Positions 1-9,302 of a stretch of 64,000 nt of DNA are shown piece by piece. Origin of the DNA: Carnobacterium pleistocenium FTR1 (GTDB lineage: Bacteria > Bacillota > Bacilli > Lactobacillales > Carnobacteriaceae); contig NZ_JQLQ01000002.1 in the NCBI RefSeq assembly GCF_000744285.1, positions 1,550,001 to 1,614,000 on the forward strand. The letters are read 5' to 3'. Under the pieces are notes generated by a model that was given only the letters and a program-made list of their open reading frames with translations, was not told the DNA's origin and ran no database searches. Made by a program: the position numbers and the translations under genes. Numbering within the stretch: position 1 is the stretch's first letter; every line of letters starts with the position of its first letter.

Positions 1-2255
1 TCTACTGCAGAAATAAATATTTTACTTGAATTATAAAAAACAGTTGATGGCGCAATACCTAAATTTATCCAGTTAGGGCTTACCAATAATGTATCACCAC
101 TTACAACTGGTATATAGTCGGTATATACCCAAGCGGTGTCAACTCTAAGTTCACCGGTTTTTATCAAATAACCTTCATTTAATGTATCTCTGTTTATCAA
201 GTCTTTACCATCAAAATCAAGGTTACTTAAATCAGTACTCACTTGCGTGATTTGAGCCGTTAAACCACTAGAAGTAGCAGCTAGTGTTGTTTGATTAACG
301 TACTGCTTTCCAGTCAATAGCGTTTCAATTTGTGCAGATGTTAGTCGCGCGCTAATCGCTTGTGAGTTTGTCGATATTAATGAGCTGTGATTATCCACCG
401 TACCTTTTACAGTATTAACCAGACTAGATTCAGCCTTTACCTCTAAACCGTCAGAAACAATCTTAATTTGTGTTGTATGCGTATCTACTGTTCCCTTAAT
501 TGTATTGACTAAACTGCTTTCCGCTTTCGCTAAAAGGGCATTTTGCGTTTGACCAATTTGTGTTGTGTGGGTTCCGACGGTTCCGTTTAGTGTATTGAAT
601 GTTGTTTGAGATACTTTTCTTGTCAATTCACCATTAATATTTGTAATGGTAACCTCAACTTCCTGTGACAATGTTGCAACTGAATTTAAGGCAGTTTTAG
701 CGTTTTGAATAGCTGTTGTTGCATTTTGTGTTGCAGTATCAGCATATTGAATTGCCGTAATTGCGTTTGCTTTTGCGGCAGCGACATCCGGTTTTAAAAA
801 CCCGACATCTTCAATTGCTTTATCGGCTTTTAGTACTGCAGCATTAGCTGAATTAGTAGCTGTAGTAACGTTTTGATTAACAATGAGTAATTGGTTATCA
901 AACTCTTGAGCCTTTATCTCAGTGTAGTTTTTGGCATCAAGGAGGGCTTGGCTGATTTCTTGCTCTGCTTTTGTTCGGTCTTTGTCAGCTTGATCAATAA
1001 TCTTATTAACTTCTTCTGCCACTTTGTTTATATCTGCAGTAGAAATCTGAGGTTCCCAAAATAAAGTTCCATCTGCCTTTTTCTTAAAAATAAGGATTTG
1101 TTTATCTGGTCCAATAATTTTGAACCATAAATCGCCTTCTTTAGGATTTGTCGGCTCATTTATGCCTTCATAAATAAGATTTCCACCGGCTGCATCAATT
1201 TGCGCATAAATCCATTCTATTTTTTGCTGTAACTGACTTTTGTACCCATAAGTCACATCGGATTGCGTTGTTGTTTCTGCGCTACTCTTAGCCGTTAATC
1301 CACCACTAAATGATAGCGAGTAATTAAGGTTAGGTGTCTTGAATTTATTTCCTTGTAAATCTTCTACTACAACCCAATCACCAGCTTCTAAAACTGGATT
1401 ACCTTGCCAATTTAATGAAAAAGGATAATAATTTATTGTTTGTATCTTTTGATATACTTTATCCAATAATAATTTAGTCATTATTCTATTTTCTAAAACT
1501 ACTTGATTACCAGCTGTATTTCCGCTTTGTATCGTTGCATCACTATAATCTGTTACACAACTAATTCCACCTAAACGAAAAAAGACCTCGTTTTTTACGA
1601 GACCTTTTGAAAAATAGTTATCTGGAGGTATTGCAAAATTTGGATCAGATAAAGTTCTAATTTCTAACTTTCCATATCGGTTAAATGTTGCAAATCCTGC
1701 TTCAAATTGAGCAATTAATCCAATCGCTTCACGATAATTATAGCCTTCTGGTTTTGCTATCTTATCAGCACTTAATCGTTCAAAAGAAGTTGAATCAACT
1801 ACCAAACCTGATTTATTTGCTATCTCTAAAGCTACTTCACGAATGGCTGCAGGATAAGTTAAAGACGACACATAAGTGCCGCCCATCATAATCATTCTAT
1901 CCATACACTCAATTGTTGTTTTGTTATTATTTCGATCCATACCTATTGCATCGTTGATAATAAAAATACCCATAGGAACGTATTCAATCGCACCACTTGA
2001 TAATTTAATACCAATTTCATAGGACACTTCATCTAATTCTTTTAAACCTTCTACTAGTTCACTAAATGTGATTTTGATAGAGTTTGAATAAGTTGAACCG
2101 ATAGCAAAAATTTCACCAGATAAACTTCCAGAATCATATTCGATAGAAACAACGTTGTCATTATCAAACGTTCGATTCCCTATCTTTATTCGTACATAAA
2201 TGGTTCTTTCTGCTTTCATAAACGCATTATTTAATTCATTACTTACTGTTAACAC
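1..2255 (-). CDS. Phage tail hub/fibre protein, partial at the left edge
   Basis: Open frame from a GTG at 2255 to the window edge, about 751 residues with no stop seen. An AGGAGGTGAT ribosome site at 2261-2270 supports the GTG; the ATG two bases upstream in another frame hits an immediate stop. The first ~370 residues look like a tail hub/baseplate protein of the Gp37/XkdQ type (short beta-rich segments, then repeated tight-turn motifs such as GDWVVVEDLQGN). The rest is alpha-helical, rich in Ala, Thr and Gln, and ends in a receptor-binding-like beta region at the edge. Two ~28-residue repeats containing KAESSLVNT(I/V)KGTVD lie at about 390-530, with a degenerate third copy next to them. It follows the tape measure gene in the order expected of a hub or fibre. 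Confidence is high for a tail protein, lower for the exact role. Confidence 0.8.
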   Translation of the reverse strand, partial: MLTVSNELNNAFMKAERTIYVRIKIGNRTFDNDNVVSIEYDSGSLSGEIFAIGSTYSNSIKITFSELVEGLKELDEVSYEIGIKLSSGAIEYVPMGIFIINDAIGMDRNNNKTTIECMDRMIMMGGTYVSSLTYPAAIREVALEIANKSGLVVDSTSFERLSADKIAKPEGYNYREAIGLIAQFEAGFATFNRYGKLEIRTLSDPNFAIPPDNYFSKGLVKNEVFFRLGGISCVTDYSDATIQSGNTAGNQVVLENRIMTKLLLDKVYQKIQTINYYPFSLNWQGNPVLEAGDWVVVEDLQGNKFKTPNLNYSLSFSGGLTAKSSAETTTQSDVTYGYKSQLQQKIEWIYAQIDAAGGNLIYEGINEPTNPKEGDLWFKIIGPDKQILIFKKKADGTLFWEPQISTADINKVAEEVNKIIDQADKDRTKAEQEISQALLDAKNYTEIKAQEFDNQLLIVNQNVTTATNSANAAVLKADKAIEDVGFLKPDVAAAKANAITAIQYADTATQNATTAIQNAKTALNSVATLSQEVEVTITNINGELTRKVSQTTFNTLNGTVGTHTTQIGQTQNALLAKAESSLVNTIKGTVDTHTTQIKIVSDGLEVKAESSLVNTVKGTVDNHSSLISTNSQAISARLTSAQIETLLTGKQYVNQTTLAATSSGLTAQITQVSTDLSNLDFDGKDLINRDTLNEGYLIKTGELRVDTAWVYTDYIPVVSGDTLLVSPNWINLGIAPSTVFYNSSKIFISAV

Positions 2256-2268
2256 ATAACATCACCTC

Positions 2269-2634
2269 CTACTGTTCAATGAAGTTCATGGATAAACCTT
2301 CCCACTTCATTGATTTGTACTTGTCATTCCAAGAATAAGATGGAGCAGAACGGTCACCTACATAAAAAGTTCCCGTTCTTTGTCCACCTGTTAAAGCATC
2401 TGGATAGGTAACCGAAAAGAAAGAAGTATTAACCGCTTGTAGAATAGAGGATATTTCTCCATCACTAAGCGAACCCCATTCTAATTCCATTTTACGAATG
2501 CCAGTACGAATAATATCTCTTGTCATTTTCCCTTTTGCATTACGAGTTGATTCTCCATCTAGGTCCATCACACCAAAATTGAATGATTTAGGTTGCTTTA
2601 CAGTAACACCATTTATTGCTAATGAACCAGCCAA
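2269..2634 (-). CDS. DUF6711-like small tail protein
   Basis: A 121-residue protein between the tape measure and the hub/fibre gene. The pattern of an N-terminal INGVTV segment, a DGES(x)RNAKG motif, WGSLSDGEI and FFSVTYPD followed by TFYVGDRSAP matches, as recalled, the DUF6711 family found next to tape measure genes in Listeria and Enterococcus siphophages. Its place is that of a distal tail (Dit) protein, but it is far shorter than a normal Dit. It may be a baseplate or tail-tip connector. No catalytic motif is visible. The family call is from memory and was not searched. Confidence 0.65.
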   Translation of the reverse strand: MAGSLAINGVTVKQPKSFNFGVMDLDGESTRNAKGKMTRDIIRTGIRKMELEWGSLSDGEISSILQAVNTSFFSVTYPDALTGGQRTGTFYVGDRSAPSYSWNDKYKSMKWEGLSMNFIEQ

Positions 2635-2649
2635 AAAAATACCCCCTCT

Positions 2650-5600
2650 CTACATAATAATTTGCGGTTTTCCGGTTTTCTTTGTTAGTTTATTAACGCT
2701 TTTTACAACTACTTTTCCGAAAGTATCCGAATCGATAACCATTGTGACTTCAATAGGTCCACTATCATTATTTGAACTTTGTTTCTCGCCCATAACCATA
2801 GTAAATGCTTTTTTAACTGCATTGCTCATTGAATCAGCCATACTTTCAAATTGATCACTACTTCCAGAACCTTCAAAAGTTCCACCATCAAAAGCAAACG
2901 ATTCGTAAGAAGGTTGTAAGGCCGTTGGCATTGTTAAATCTCCAAAGTCCATACCTAGGTAATCTAATGATTGTCCTATCAGTTCAAGCGCACGACTTGG
3001 TTTGGTTAAAGGAATAACCATTTCATCATTATTTCCTTCACCAACTCTAATCATCTGCTCCTCTGAGATTAAACCTCCATTTTCATAACCGTGGCCATGA
3101 CCGATAACATTCAACATTTTCTTGGCTCCATAACGGCTCTTAGCATAGTTAATTGCTGCTAAAGAGTTATCATATCCATTAAAAATATTGTTATGTCCTT
3201 TGTGTTTATAGGCATTAAATGTAGAAGAAATTGTTTGTAATAAACCTTTGGCCAAGTCACCAGTTTTATTATTTATATCTCCAATGTTTCCCTGGATAGC
3301 TTTTTCATTACCGCCAGATTCTGATTGTACTTGTTTAAGCCATGCATTTGTATATAAAGCCGTTGATGGTAATCCATTCATTGATAAAGCACGTTTGATT
3401 GTAGAGGTCCATCTGGCTACTCCACTTCCTTGTGGGCTATTCGATTCACCACCAGTACCAGATAAAGGATTAATAGGTTTACCATCTTTACGAACTTCGT
3501 AATGGACATGAGGACCAGTACTTGCTCCAGTATTACCCATCAAACCAATCTTTTGACCAGCTTTGATATTGTCTCCTTTATCAACTAACGCTTTAGATAA
3601 ATGAGCATAAATATAATCATAAACTCCTTTAGAAGCTTTAACCATTGTTCCAAATCCATTTCCATTAGGACCAGCAGCCGTTACTTTACCACCTGCTTGA
3701 GCATGAATCGGGTGACCAATACCTTGTCCACCGCCATAATCGACACCAGCATGTAGTTTGCGTACACCAGTAATTGGATGTATACGGTAACCAAAATCAG
3801 AAGTCTTTGTTAAACCTTTGAAATCAATTCCACCGGTTCCGTTATCAAAAGCAAAAGCATCTTTAACCATTTGGATAGCTCCAGATGAAGCAGTAGCGAT
3901 AGCTCCTTTTGCAATAGATACACCAGGGTCTTTTGCTTTACTCAAATTTGTAAACTTAGAAATAGCATTTTTAACAAGTTCTTCTGGTTTTTTGACATAG
4001 TCCCATACATCTCCAGCCATTTCTTTAGCACCGTTCCATTTTTCACTAATCCAATCTCCAACACCATTTTTGTAGTGTGGTATTTGTTCTTTAACCGTTC
4101 TAGCTGCAGTTAATACTTTTGTATTAGCTGGCATATCAACCATCATATTTCGGATCTTAGGGAATAATCCTCTAGTACCATCTGGTAATTCGTAGGCTTC
4201 TTGATATACTGAACCACTTGAGTCATTAACTAACGCTGGACCACCAGGATGTCGGCTTGTTCCTTTAGCATATTCTGGGACCTTCCATTCAGCTAATTTT
4301 TTATCAGAACCAACCTTGCTTAGTACCCAATTGACCCCTTTAATCGTTCCATTAACACCTTTTCCAAGTACGTTTACTAGACCTTGTGACATTTCTTTTG
4401 CTGCTTTCTTAACGCCTTCTATTCCTTTTCTTAAACCTTCAGCTATTTTCCCGCCTAAACCAGTGGCCCATGAGACGACTTGATCAAAACCTTTTCGTGA
4501 ATTTTCTTTAATACCATCCATGTATTCACTTGTTTTAGATTTCATGATAGACCAGGCGCTTATAGCGTTATTCTTTGCTTCTGAAGCTTTATTTGAAATT
4601 GCATCTTTGGTCTCAGACCATTTTGTACTAGTTGCTGAACGTATTTCTTCCCATTTTGTAGATGTGTTTGAAGATAATTCTTTCCATTTTGTTGAAGCAG
4701 CATCATAGGCTGATTTAGCTTTTTCTGAAACTTTAGAACTTACAGCATCAAAAATTTCTTTTGTTTTGGCTCCTATTTTTCCAAACCAATTACTGGTAGC
4801 TGTGTACATTTCACTGAATTTTGTTGATACTGCATTTTTAGCAGCTCCAACATTATCAGAAATTGTCTTACTCAATTTAGGGAAAATTTTAGAAGCTAAC
4901 TCACCTACACCAGAAAAAACACTGAAACTTTTTACAGATATTTCATCAAAGTTCAATTTCACATTGTCTTTGGCTTCTTTTGATCCGCCAGTAATATATT
5001 CTGAGATTTTCCCCCAAATTTCACCAGACTTCTCTTTTAAATCCGTGAACTTTTCTTTGGCTTTGTCTGATAAATCTGAGAAAGCTTTTTTAGGGTCCTC
5101 TACTGCATCAGCAAGAAATTTAAATGCATCTCTAATAGATTCAAGTTCACTAACTAAACGTTTTCCTGCAAATTCTCCCATTGGTTTTAATAGATTTTCC
5201 CATAACCAAGAAAGAACGGGTTTCGCTTTTTCAATAACGTTACCTAAAAATCTAAATGCTTCAGATATAGCATCTACTGCCACTGGTAATGCATTTTCTA
5301 TAGCCCATTTAGCTATTGGAAGGAGTATTTTTTCATATAACCAACTCAATGCATCACCAATAGTACTAATTATTGGTCTGACATTACTAAACAATCCAGC
5401 TATCGAAGTTAGTAATGGTGTGAAATCTAATTTATCAGCCCATTCTTCAGTAGCTTTTGACATCTGTTTGATATCCTCGAGTAAACCTCCGACAACACCT
5501 AAAATATTGTCAAATATCCGGTAGCCATTATCATTTTCAAGCCAAGCTTCTTTCAGTCCATCTGCTATATTTCCAATCGTATTAAAAATATTTGTATAAA

Positions 5601-7548
5601 TTTCTAATATATTAGCAGCAATACGTTCTCCGTTACCGTTATTCCAAGCTTTTCTAAATGAATCTGCTATCTCATGTAGCAATTCAAGCACGCCGTTCCA
5701 TGCATTGAATATAGACTGAATGAGATTAGTACCTCGGTTATCATCGTTCCAAGCATCTTTGAATGCCTTTGCAATATCTCCAATAATATTTAATACATCA
5801 GCTAGTAGAATCAATAAGTTACCAACAAATCTTTCTCCAGTTCCATTAGTCCAAACTTCCATAAAGCTTTTTCCAATAGAAGAAAGCAATCCTCCTACTT
5901 CACTTAAAGCATATTTCCAGGCATCCATAACCTTTTGGCCATGTTTATTCCAAGCTGCTTTAATTGGGGCAAATAAATCTTTTAGAATCGATTTAAATCG
6001 ATCAGCAAACGTATTAACCCAAGCAGGTATACCAGGATCAGCTATCCCAAAATTAATGCCGTTTGCTGGACCTTTACCAGTTAAACTTTCATCGTCTGTA
6101 TCTGTTTTAAAATCGAGTGTATTAATTTCATCGAATCCAGCTAATACGTTTTGGAATTTCTTTACTTTTTCTTTTGCTTTATCTGCATTTGAACCAGTAT
6201 CACTCATAGCAGCTATGTTTTCATTCAATGCATTTGCACCTTTTTTAGCAGCACTATAAGTAGTACCAAACAAAGTAGCAATAAAAGAAGCCATATAAGC
6301 AGTTGCTTTAGCTAACCAAGCAATCAAAGCATTTAAAGCCGGCATTATAGCTTGATAAATCGGAAAGAAAGCAGTGGCTAGATTAACTTTCACTTCGTTA
6401 AGTGATTTTGAGAACTGTTCATTTGACAAGACCGCTTTACCCATATAAGAAGCCATGCCAGCAAAAGCTTTGTAAGCTAATCCAGCAATCAAAAGTCGTC
6501 TAACAAAAGATGAGAGAGTTTTGTTGATAGAATTCATAGGTTTATTCATCTTAGGACCACTCTTGTTCATCTTATTTCCTAAACCACTAAATAAACTACC
6601 GAATTTCGCTAGTTTTCCACCACTTGATTTAAAATTAGTCCCTATATCTTTTACGTTCTCTTTTGTGGCTGTATAACCGTTTGTGTCTCCTAAGTTGGTA
6701 TTCAATTTGCTTATTATAGGACTCAATGCTTTTGCACGGTCCTGAGTTTTCGCATAAGCTTGTTGAAGTCCGTCATTTTGTGCAATAAGTTTATTCATTG
6801 CTATTGTTTGCTTTTCAATCAACGATGCAGTTTTAGTAGATGATTTTGTCTCATCTCCGCCTTTGAATCCTTCGCTAAAACTTCCTTTTGGTTTTAATTG
6901 ATCATTGTAAGTAACCTGCAGATTTTTAATTTTTGAACGCATACTCTCTATTTGAGCTTCATTCTTATTCATTGCAGTAGAGATACCTTCTAAAGACTTA
7001 GGTAGTGAAATGAACTCTTGCCTCATACTACGTGCTAAATTCTCTGCAGACGTTTGGTAACGTGTCATTGCGGCTTGTGCATTCGCTATTTGCTCATCAA
7101 ATCGAATAACACCACTTGTATCACCAATACTGGATGCTGTTTGTCTTTGCGTTTTAATAAAAGCTAGTTTTTCTTGTTGAGATTTGGCTTGCATCATTTT
7201 TGCGTTGATATCTTTAACAAGGGCATCCACATCTTTGTTCACTTGAGTTCTGCCTTTTGCAAATCCTTTAGACAAATTTTTACCCGTATTAGTGCTCATT
7301 CGTTCAACAAGTTTTTCTGTTGAAGCCAACTGCTTTTCAACAATTTTATTCATTTGTACTAATTGTTTTTCTACATTGGCTGTACCTTTATCAATGTCCA
7401 TTTTCTTTTCAGTTTGGTCCATTGACTTACCAGTTACACGTTCAATTTTAGACATCATGTTGTTAATTGACGGTAATATTTTATCAATACTTGCTTGAAC
7501 CTTTTCAACATTCATCTCAAGAACAACTTGCAGTGTCTCTAAATCCAT
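2650..7548 (-). CDS. Tape measure protein with M23 peptidase and SLT domains
   Basis: A 1632-residue tail tape measure protein, which sets tail length and is extruded during DNA injection. The N-terminal ~300 residues are coiled-coil; hydrophobic segments lie near 345-375 and 400-440; the middle is helical repeats with regularly spaced Trp. Near residues 1245-1360 is a LytM/M23 zinc peptidase domain, with HAGVDYGG around residue 1265 and the GPHVHYE motif around 1345. Residues about 1400-1480 form a soluble lytic transglycosylase-like domain (ESGGN, then GLLQTISSTF). The two domains imply cleavage of both peptide and glycan bonds in peptidoglycan at entry (family knowledge). It starts directly at the stop of the chaperone frame (TAG then ATG) with a GGAGGTG site. 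Confidence 0.93.
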   Translation of the reverse strand: MDLETLQVVLEMNVEKVQASIDKILPSINNMMSKIERVTGKSMDQTEKKMDIDKGTANVEKQLVQMNKIVEKQLASTEKLVERMSTNTGKNLSKGFAKGRTQVNKDVDALVKDINAKMMQAKSQQEKLAFIKTQRQTASSIGDTSGVIRFDEQIANAQAAMTRYQTSAENLARSMRQEFISLPKSLEGISTAMNKNEAQIESMRSKIKNLQVTYNDQLKPKGSFSEGFKGGDETKSSTKTASLIEKQTIAMNKLIAQNDGLQQAYAKTQDRAKALSPIISKLNTNLGDTNGYTATKENVKDIGTNFKSSGGKLAKFGSLFSGLGNKMNKSGPKMNKPMNSINKTLSSFVRRLLIAGLAYKAFAGMASYMGKAVLSNEQFSKSLNEVKVNLATAFFPIYQAIMPALNALIAWLAKATAYMASFIATLFGTTYSAAKKGANALNENIAAMSDTGSNADKAKEKVKKFQNVLAGFDEINTLDFKTDTDDESLTGKGPANGINFGIADPGIPAWVNTFADRFKSILKDLFAPIKAAWNKHGQKVMDAWKYALSEVGGLLSSIGKSFMEVWTNGTGERFVGNLLILLADVLNIIGDIAKAFKDAWNDDNRGTNLIQSIFNAWNGVLELLHEIADSFRKAWNNGNGERIAANILEIYTNIFNTIGNIADGLKEAWLENDNGYRIFDNILGVVGGLLEDIKQMSKATEEWADKLDFTPLLTSIAGLFSNVRPIISTIGDALSWLYEKILLPIAKWAIENALPVAVDAISEAFRFLGNVIEKAKPVLSWLWENLLKPMGEFAGKRLVSELESIRDAFKFLADAVEDPKKAFSDLSDKAKEKFTDLKEKSGEIWGKISEYITGGSKEAKDNVKLNFDEISVKSFSVFSGVGELASKIFPKLSKTISDNVGAAKNAVSTKFSEMYTATSNWFGKIGAKTKEIFDAVSSKVSEKAKSAYDAASTKWKELSSNTSTKWEEIRSATSTKWSETKDAISNKASEAKNNAISAWSIMKSKTSEYMDGIKENSRKGFDQVVSWATGLGGKIAEGLRKGIEGVKKAAKEMSQGLVNVLGKGVNGTIKGVNWVLSKVGSDKKLAEWKVPEYAKGTSRHPGGPALVNDSSGSVYQEAYELPDGTRGLFPKIRNMMVDMPANTKVLTAARTVKEQIPHYKNGVGDWISEKWNGAKEMAGDVWDYVKKPEELVKNAISKFTNLSKAKDPGVSIAKGAIATASSGAIQMVKDAFAFDNGTGGIDFKGLTKTSDFGYRIHPITGVRKLHAGVDYGGGQGIGHPIHAQAGGKVTAAGPNGNGFGTMVKASKGVYDYIYAHLSKALVDKGDNIKAGQKIGLMGNTGASTGPHVHYEVRKDGKPINPLSGTGGESNSPQGSGVARWTSTIKRALSMNGLPSTALYTNAWLKQVQSESGGNEKAIQGNIGDINNKTGDLAKGLLQTISSTFNAYKHKGHNNIFNGYDNSLAAINYAKSRYGAKKMLNVIGHGHGYENGGLISEEQMIRVGEGNNDEMVIPLTKPSRALELIGQSLDYLGMDFGDLTMPTALQPSYESFAFDGGTFEGSGSSDQFESMADSMSNAVKKAFTMVMGEKQSSNNDSGPIEVTMVIDSDTFGKVVVKSVNKLTKKTGKPQIIM

Positions 7549-8345
7549 CTACTCACCTCCATTCCTGTTTCTTCTTTCTCTAGTAGCCTTAAACTGCATT
7601 GCTTGTTGCATCATTAATGATTTGTCTGACTGCCAATCTTCTAAATCTGGCTCAGGTTGTACGATTTTCTTAATTTCTTTATCAACTAAAAATGGATAAT
7701 GCTTTTCTGCAGCAGGCATCTTACTAGGATCATTAAAGGCATACATATTCAATTGAGCTGATTTGTAATCAAACAAAGCTTTTTCTTTCAACTCAATCTC
7801 ACGTTTACGTTGATTAGATTCTATTTGAGACATTATTTCTCCGAATGTCATCATCCAAAATTCAGTAGCTGGAATCCCAAAGTCAATTGCTTTAGGTTCC
7901 ATCTCATTTAATAAATCAGTCGCTCTATCGTAAGTTTTTAGTCCAGGAGAGTGCTTGTCTCTTCCATTTCCTCTACTTCTTCCAGAAGTACTAATCCCCC
8001 ATCTTGGTTCTCTTCTTCCGTCTTTTCCTTTCCGAAAAAACCAGATTCTTCCAATAATTCTTGGATAGTAGTCATCAAATCAGTAGTACTATTACCATCC
8101 TCTAAATAAATATCTAGCAGATCAAACATGTCTGATTCTTTTATGCCATGTGTAGTATTAGCAGCTTGTAAAATCAATAACATTTCACCAGTTTTAGGGA
8201 ACGTCATCTTTCCGTTATCAACAAATAGCCCTATTAAGTTCTTATTTAATTTGTTTTCAATTTGTACAATTGTCTTACCATCTAAACGTAAAACGAGTTC
8301 TTTCCCACCAAAATAAACTTTCTTTGTTTTCAATAAAGTAGCCAT
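7549..8345 (-). CDS. Tail assembly chaperone GT, predicted -1 frameshift fusion
   Basis: Predicted frameshifted product of the tail chaperone pair, as in lambda G/GT. The upstream frame (start 8345) meets a heptamer T TTT TTC at 8034-8040 in zero frame. The -1 frame is open from about 8080 to the stop at 7549 and contains the plausible coding segment GLKTYDRATDLLNEM before the internal ATG at 7902. Frameshifting would give a fusion of about 265 residues (104 + 161). The T domain is thought to bind the tape measure protein, whose gene starts next, and to recruit tail tube subunits. The alternative, a separate 117-residue gene from the ATG at 7902, lacks an obvious ribosome site. Confidence 0.75.
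7938..8345 (-). CDS. Tail assembly chaperone G
   Basis: The unshifted chaperone of 135 residues. It has a folded N-terminal part (FGGKELVLRLDGKTIVQIE) and ends in a very acidic tail (EEVEEMEE). Size, acidic end and position between tail tube and tape measure genes are those of the gpG-type tail assembly chaperone, made in excess over the frameshifted GT form. A GGAGG site precedes the ATG. A hairpin-terminator lies just upstream, after the tail tube gene, and probably lowers expression relative to that gene. Confidence 0.8.
   Translation of the reverse strand: MATLLKTKKVYFGGKELVLRLDGKTIVQIENKLNKNLIGLFVDNGKMTFPKTGEMLLILQAANTTHGIKESDMFDLLDIYLEDGNSTTDLMTTIQELLEESGFFGKEKTEEENQDGGLVLLEEVEEMEETSTLLD
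8034..8040 (-). promoter_or_regulatory. Programmed -1 frameshift slippery heptamer TTTTTTC
   Basis: Read on the minus strand, the codons GGT-TTT-TTC give the classical X XXY YYZ form T TTT TTC. Slippage by one base gives TTT-TTT-CGG and enters the -1 frame, which stays open to 7549. No other good heptamer was found in the overlap of the two frames (about 7938-8080). I did not identify a clear stimulatory pseudoknot downstream. Confidence 0.7.
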
Positions 8346-8370
8346 GTATAATTTCCTCCAATTTTTATAT

Positions 8371-8404
8371 AAAAATAAAGAAGACTAGATTTAACTAGCC
8401 TTCA
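8371..8404 (-). terminator. Hairpin terminator after the tail tube gene
   Basis: On the minus strand GAAGGCTAG and CTAGTCTTC form a 9-bp stem (one G-T pair) with a 6-base loop, followed by TTTATTTTTAT. It sits between the abundant tail tube gene and the chaperone gene. It is probably a partial terminator that lowers downstream transcription within the late operon. Confidence 0.65.
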
Positions 8405-8430
8405 TAGTGATTTTTCTGTTTTAAATTTGA

Positions 8431-8916
8431 TTAAGCCGTTGGTGACGGTACAAAGTCTGGACCTTTAGAAACTACGACTACAATTGAGAATGATAACGCT
8501 CCATTGATTTCAGCTCCACTGAAGATTAGTGAGAAGCTACCAGTGAATGTGAATGATGTGCCATCTGGATAAGAAATTTTCCAATCATAAACAGTATCCG
8601 TTTTTTCAGCAGCTTTTAAAGTATTAAAGATAGATTTACGATATAAAGAAGCAAATGTTAAATTGTCTTGATCTTGTAATCCTTTAATGTATTTACGATT
8701 ACCATCTGCCAAAGTCGTAACATCAACTTTTTCTGGTTCTGAACCAATGTCAGGAATCGAAGTAACAGATCCGATAGTTGTATAAGTTCCTTCTGCGGAT
8801 CCCGATGGTTTATAACCTAATGTTGACCCCTTTGATAATAAACCTGCAGGATCATCTGCAAACAATTGAATGTTCATCTTTTCCAATCCTGTGCTATTTA
8901 ACAATAATTTTTTCAT
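8431..8916 (-). CDS. Major tail tube protein with N-terminal QLFA motif
   Basis: A 161-residue major tail protein that forms the tube of the non-contractile tail. It carries DVTTLADGNRKYIKGLQD, typical of tail tube proteins, and ends in alternating beta-strand sequence. It lies between the tail terminator and the chaperones. The N-terminus contains the segment MNIQLFADD at residues 14-22, resembling the L27-type leader cleaved by the Prp protease. Translation could instead begin at that internal Met, but the ribosome site (GGAGGAAT) lies before the first ATG at 8916. If cleaved after the Ala, about 20 residues would be removed. Confidence 0.88.
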   Translation of the reverse strand: MKKLLLNSTGLEKMNIQLFADDPAGLLSKGSTLGYKPSGSAEGTYTTIGSVTSIPDIGSEPEKVDVTTLADGNRKYIKGLQDQDNLTFASLYRKSIFNTLKAAEKTDTVYDWKISYPDGTSFTFTGSFSLIFSGAEINGALSFSIVVVVSKGPDFVPSPTA

Positions 8917-8939
8917 ATTTAATATTCCTCCTCTTATTT

Positions 8940-9302
8940 CTATGGTTGATATACTCGTCTTTCTTCATTGTCTACAATTGCTTTAAACTCTCGCGCGACT
9001 CTAATTAGAGAAGCATTGTTTGAATCTACTGCATTACCAATAAATCCGATACTCTTCATCTTCTCAGATACTTTAGAATGAATAGCCGTTAAACTAGTCT
9101 CAGCATATAAATCAATGGTAACTGTCCATAATGTCTGCATCTCATTCTTATCCGCATCGATAGCATAAGGAGTTTGAGTTGTACGATAGATAGCTGCAGG
9201 AAATGTCGTCCAAATCACTGGGTATTCCGTGGCCACTTTCTTAATCTCGGGTATTTCTTTTAATAAACCAACGATAATCGGCTTAATGTTGATGACATCC
9301 AT
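8940..9302 (-). CDS. Tail terminator-like protein
   Basis: A 120-residue protein immediately before the tail tube gene, the usual place of the tail terminator (gpU-type) that caps the tube and joins it to the head. It has a helical N-terminus (PIIVGLLKEIPEIKKV), a beta segment (LWTVTIDLYAE) and a helix-strand C-terminus, consistent with that alpha-beta fold. Its start overlaps the stop of the gp10-like gene. The call rests on size, order and general pattern. Confidence 0.7.
   Translation of the reverse strand: MDVINIKPIIVGLLKEIPEIKKVATEYPVIWTTFPAAIYRTTQTPYAIDADKNEMQTLWTVTIDLYAETSLTAIHSKVSEKMKSIGFIGNAVDSNNASLIRVAREFKAIVDNEERRVYQP

Noticed and set aside
4766-6259. Long + strand open frames opposite the tape measure gene
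   Set aside because: They lie antisense to a clear 1632-residue protein, lack ribosome sites and show no known domains; they reflect codon bias of the real gene.
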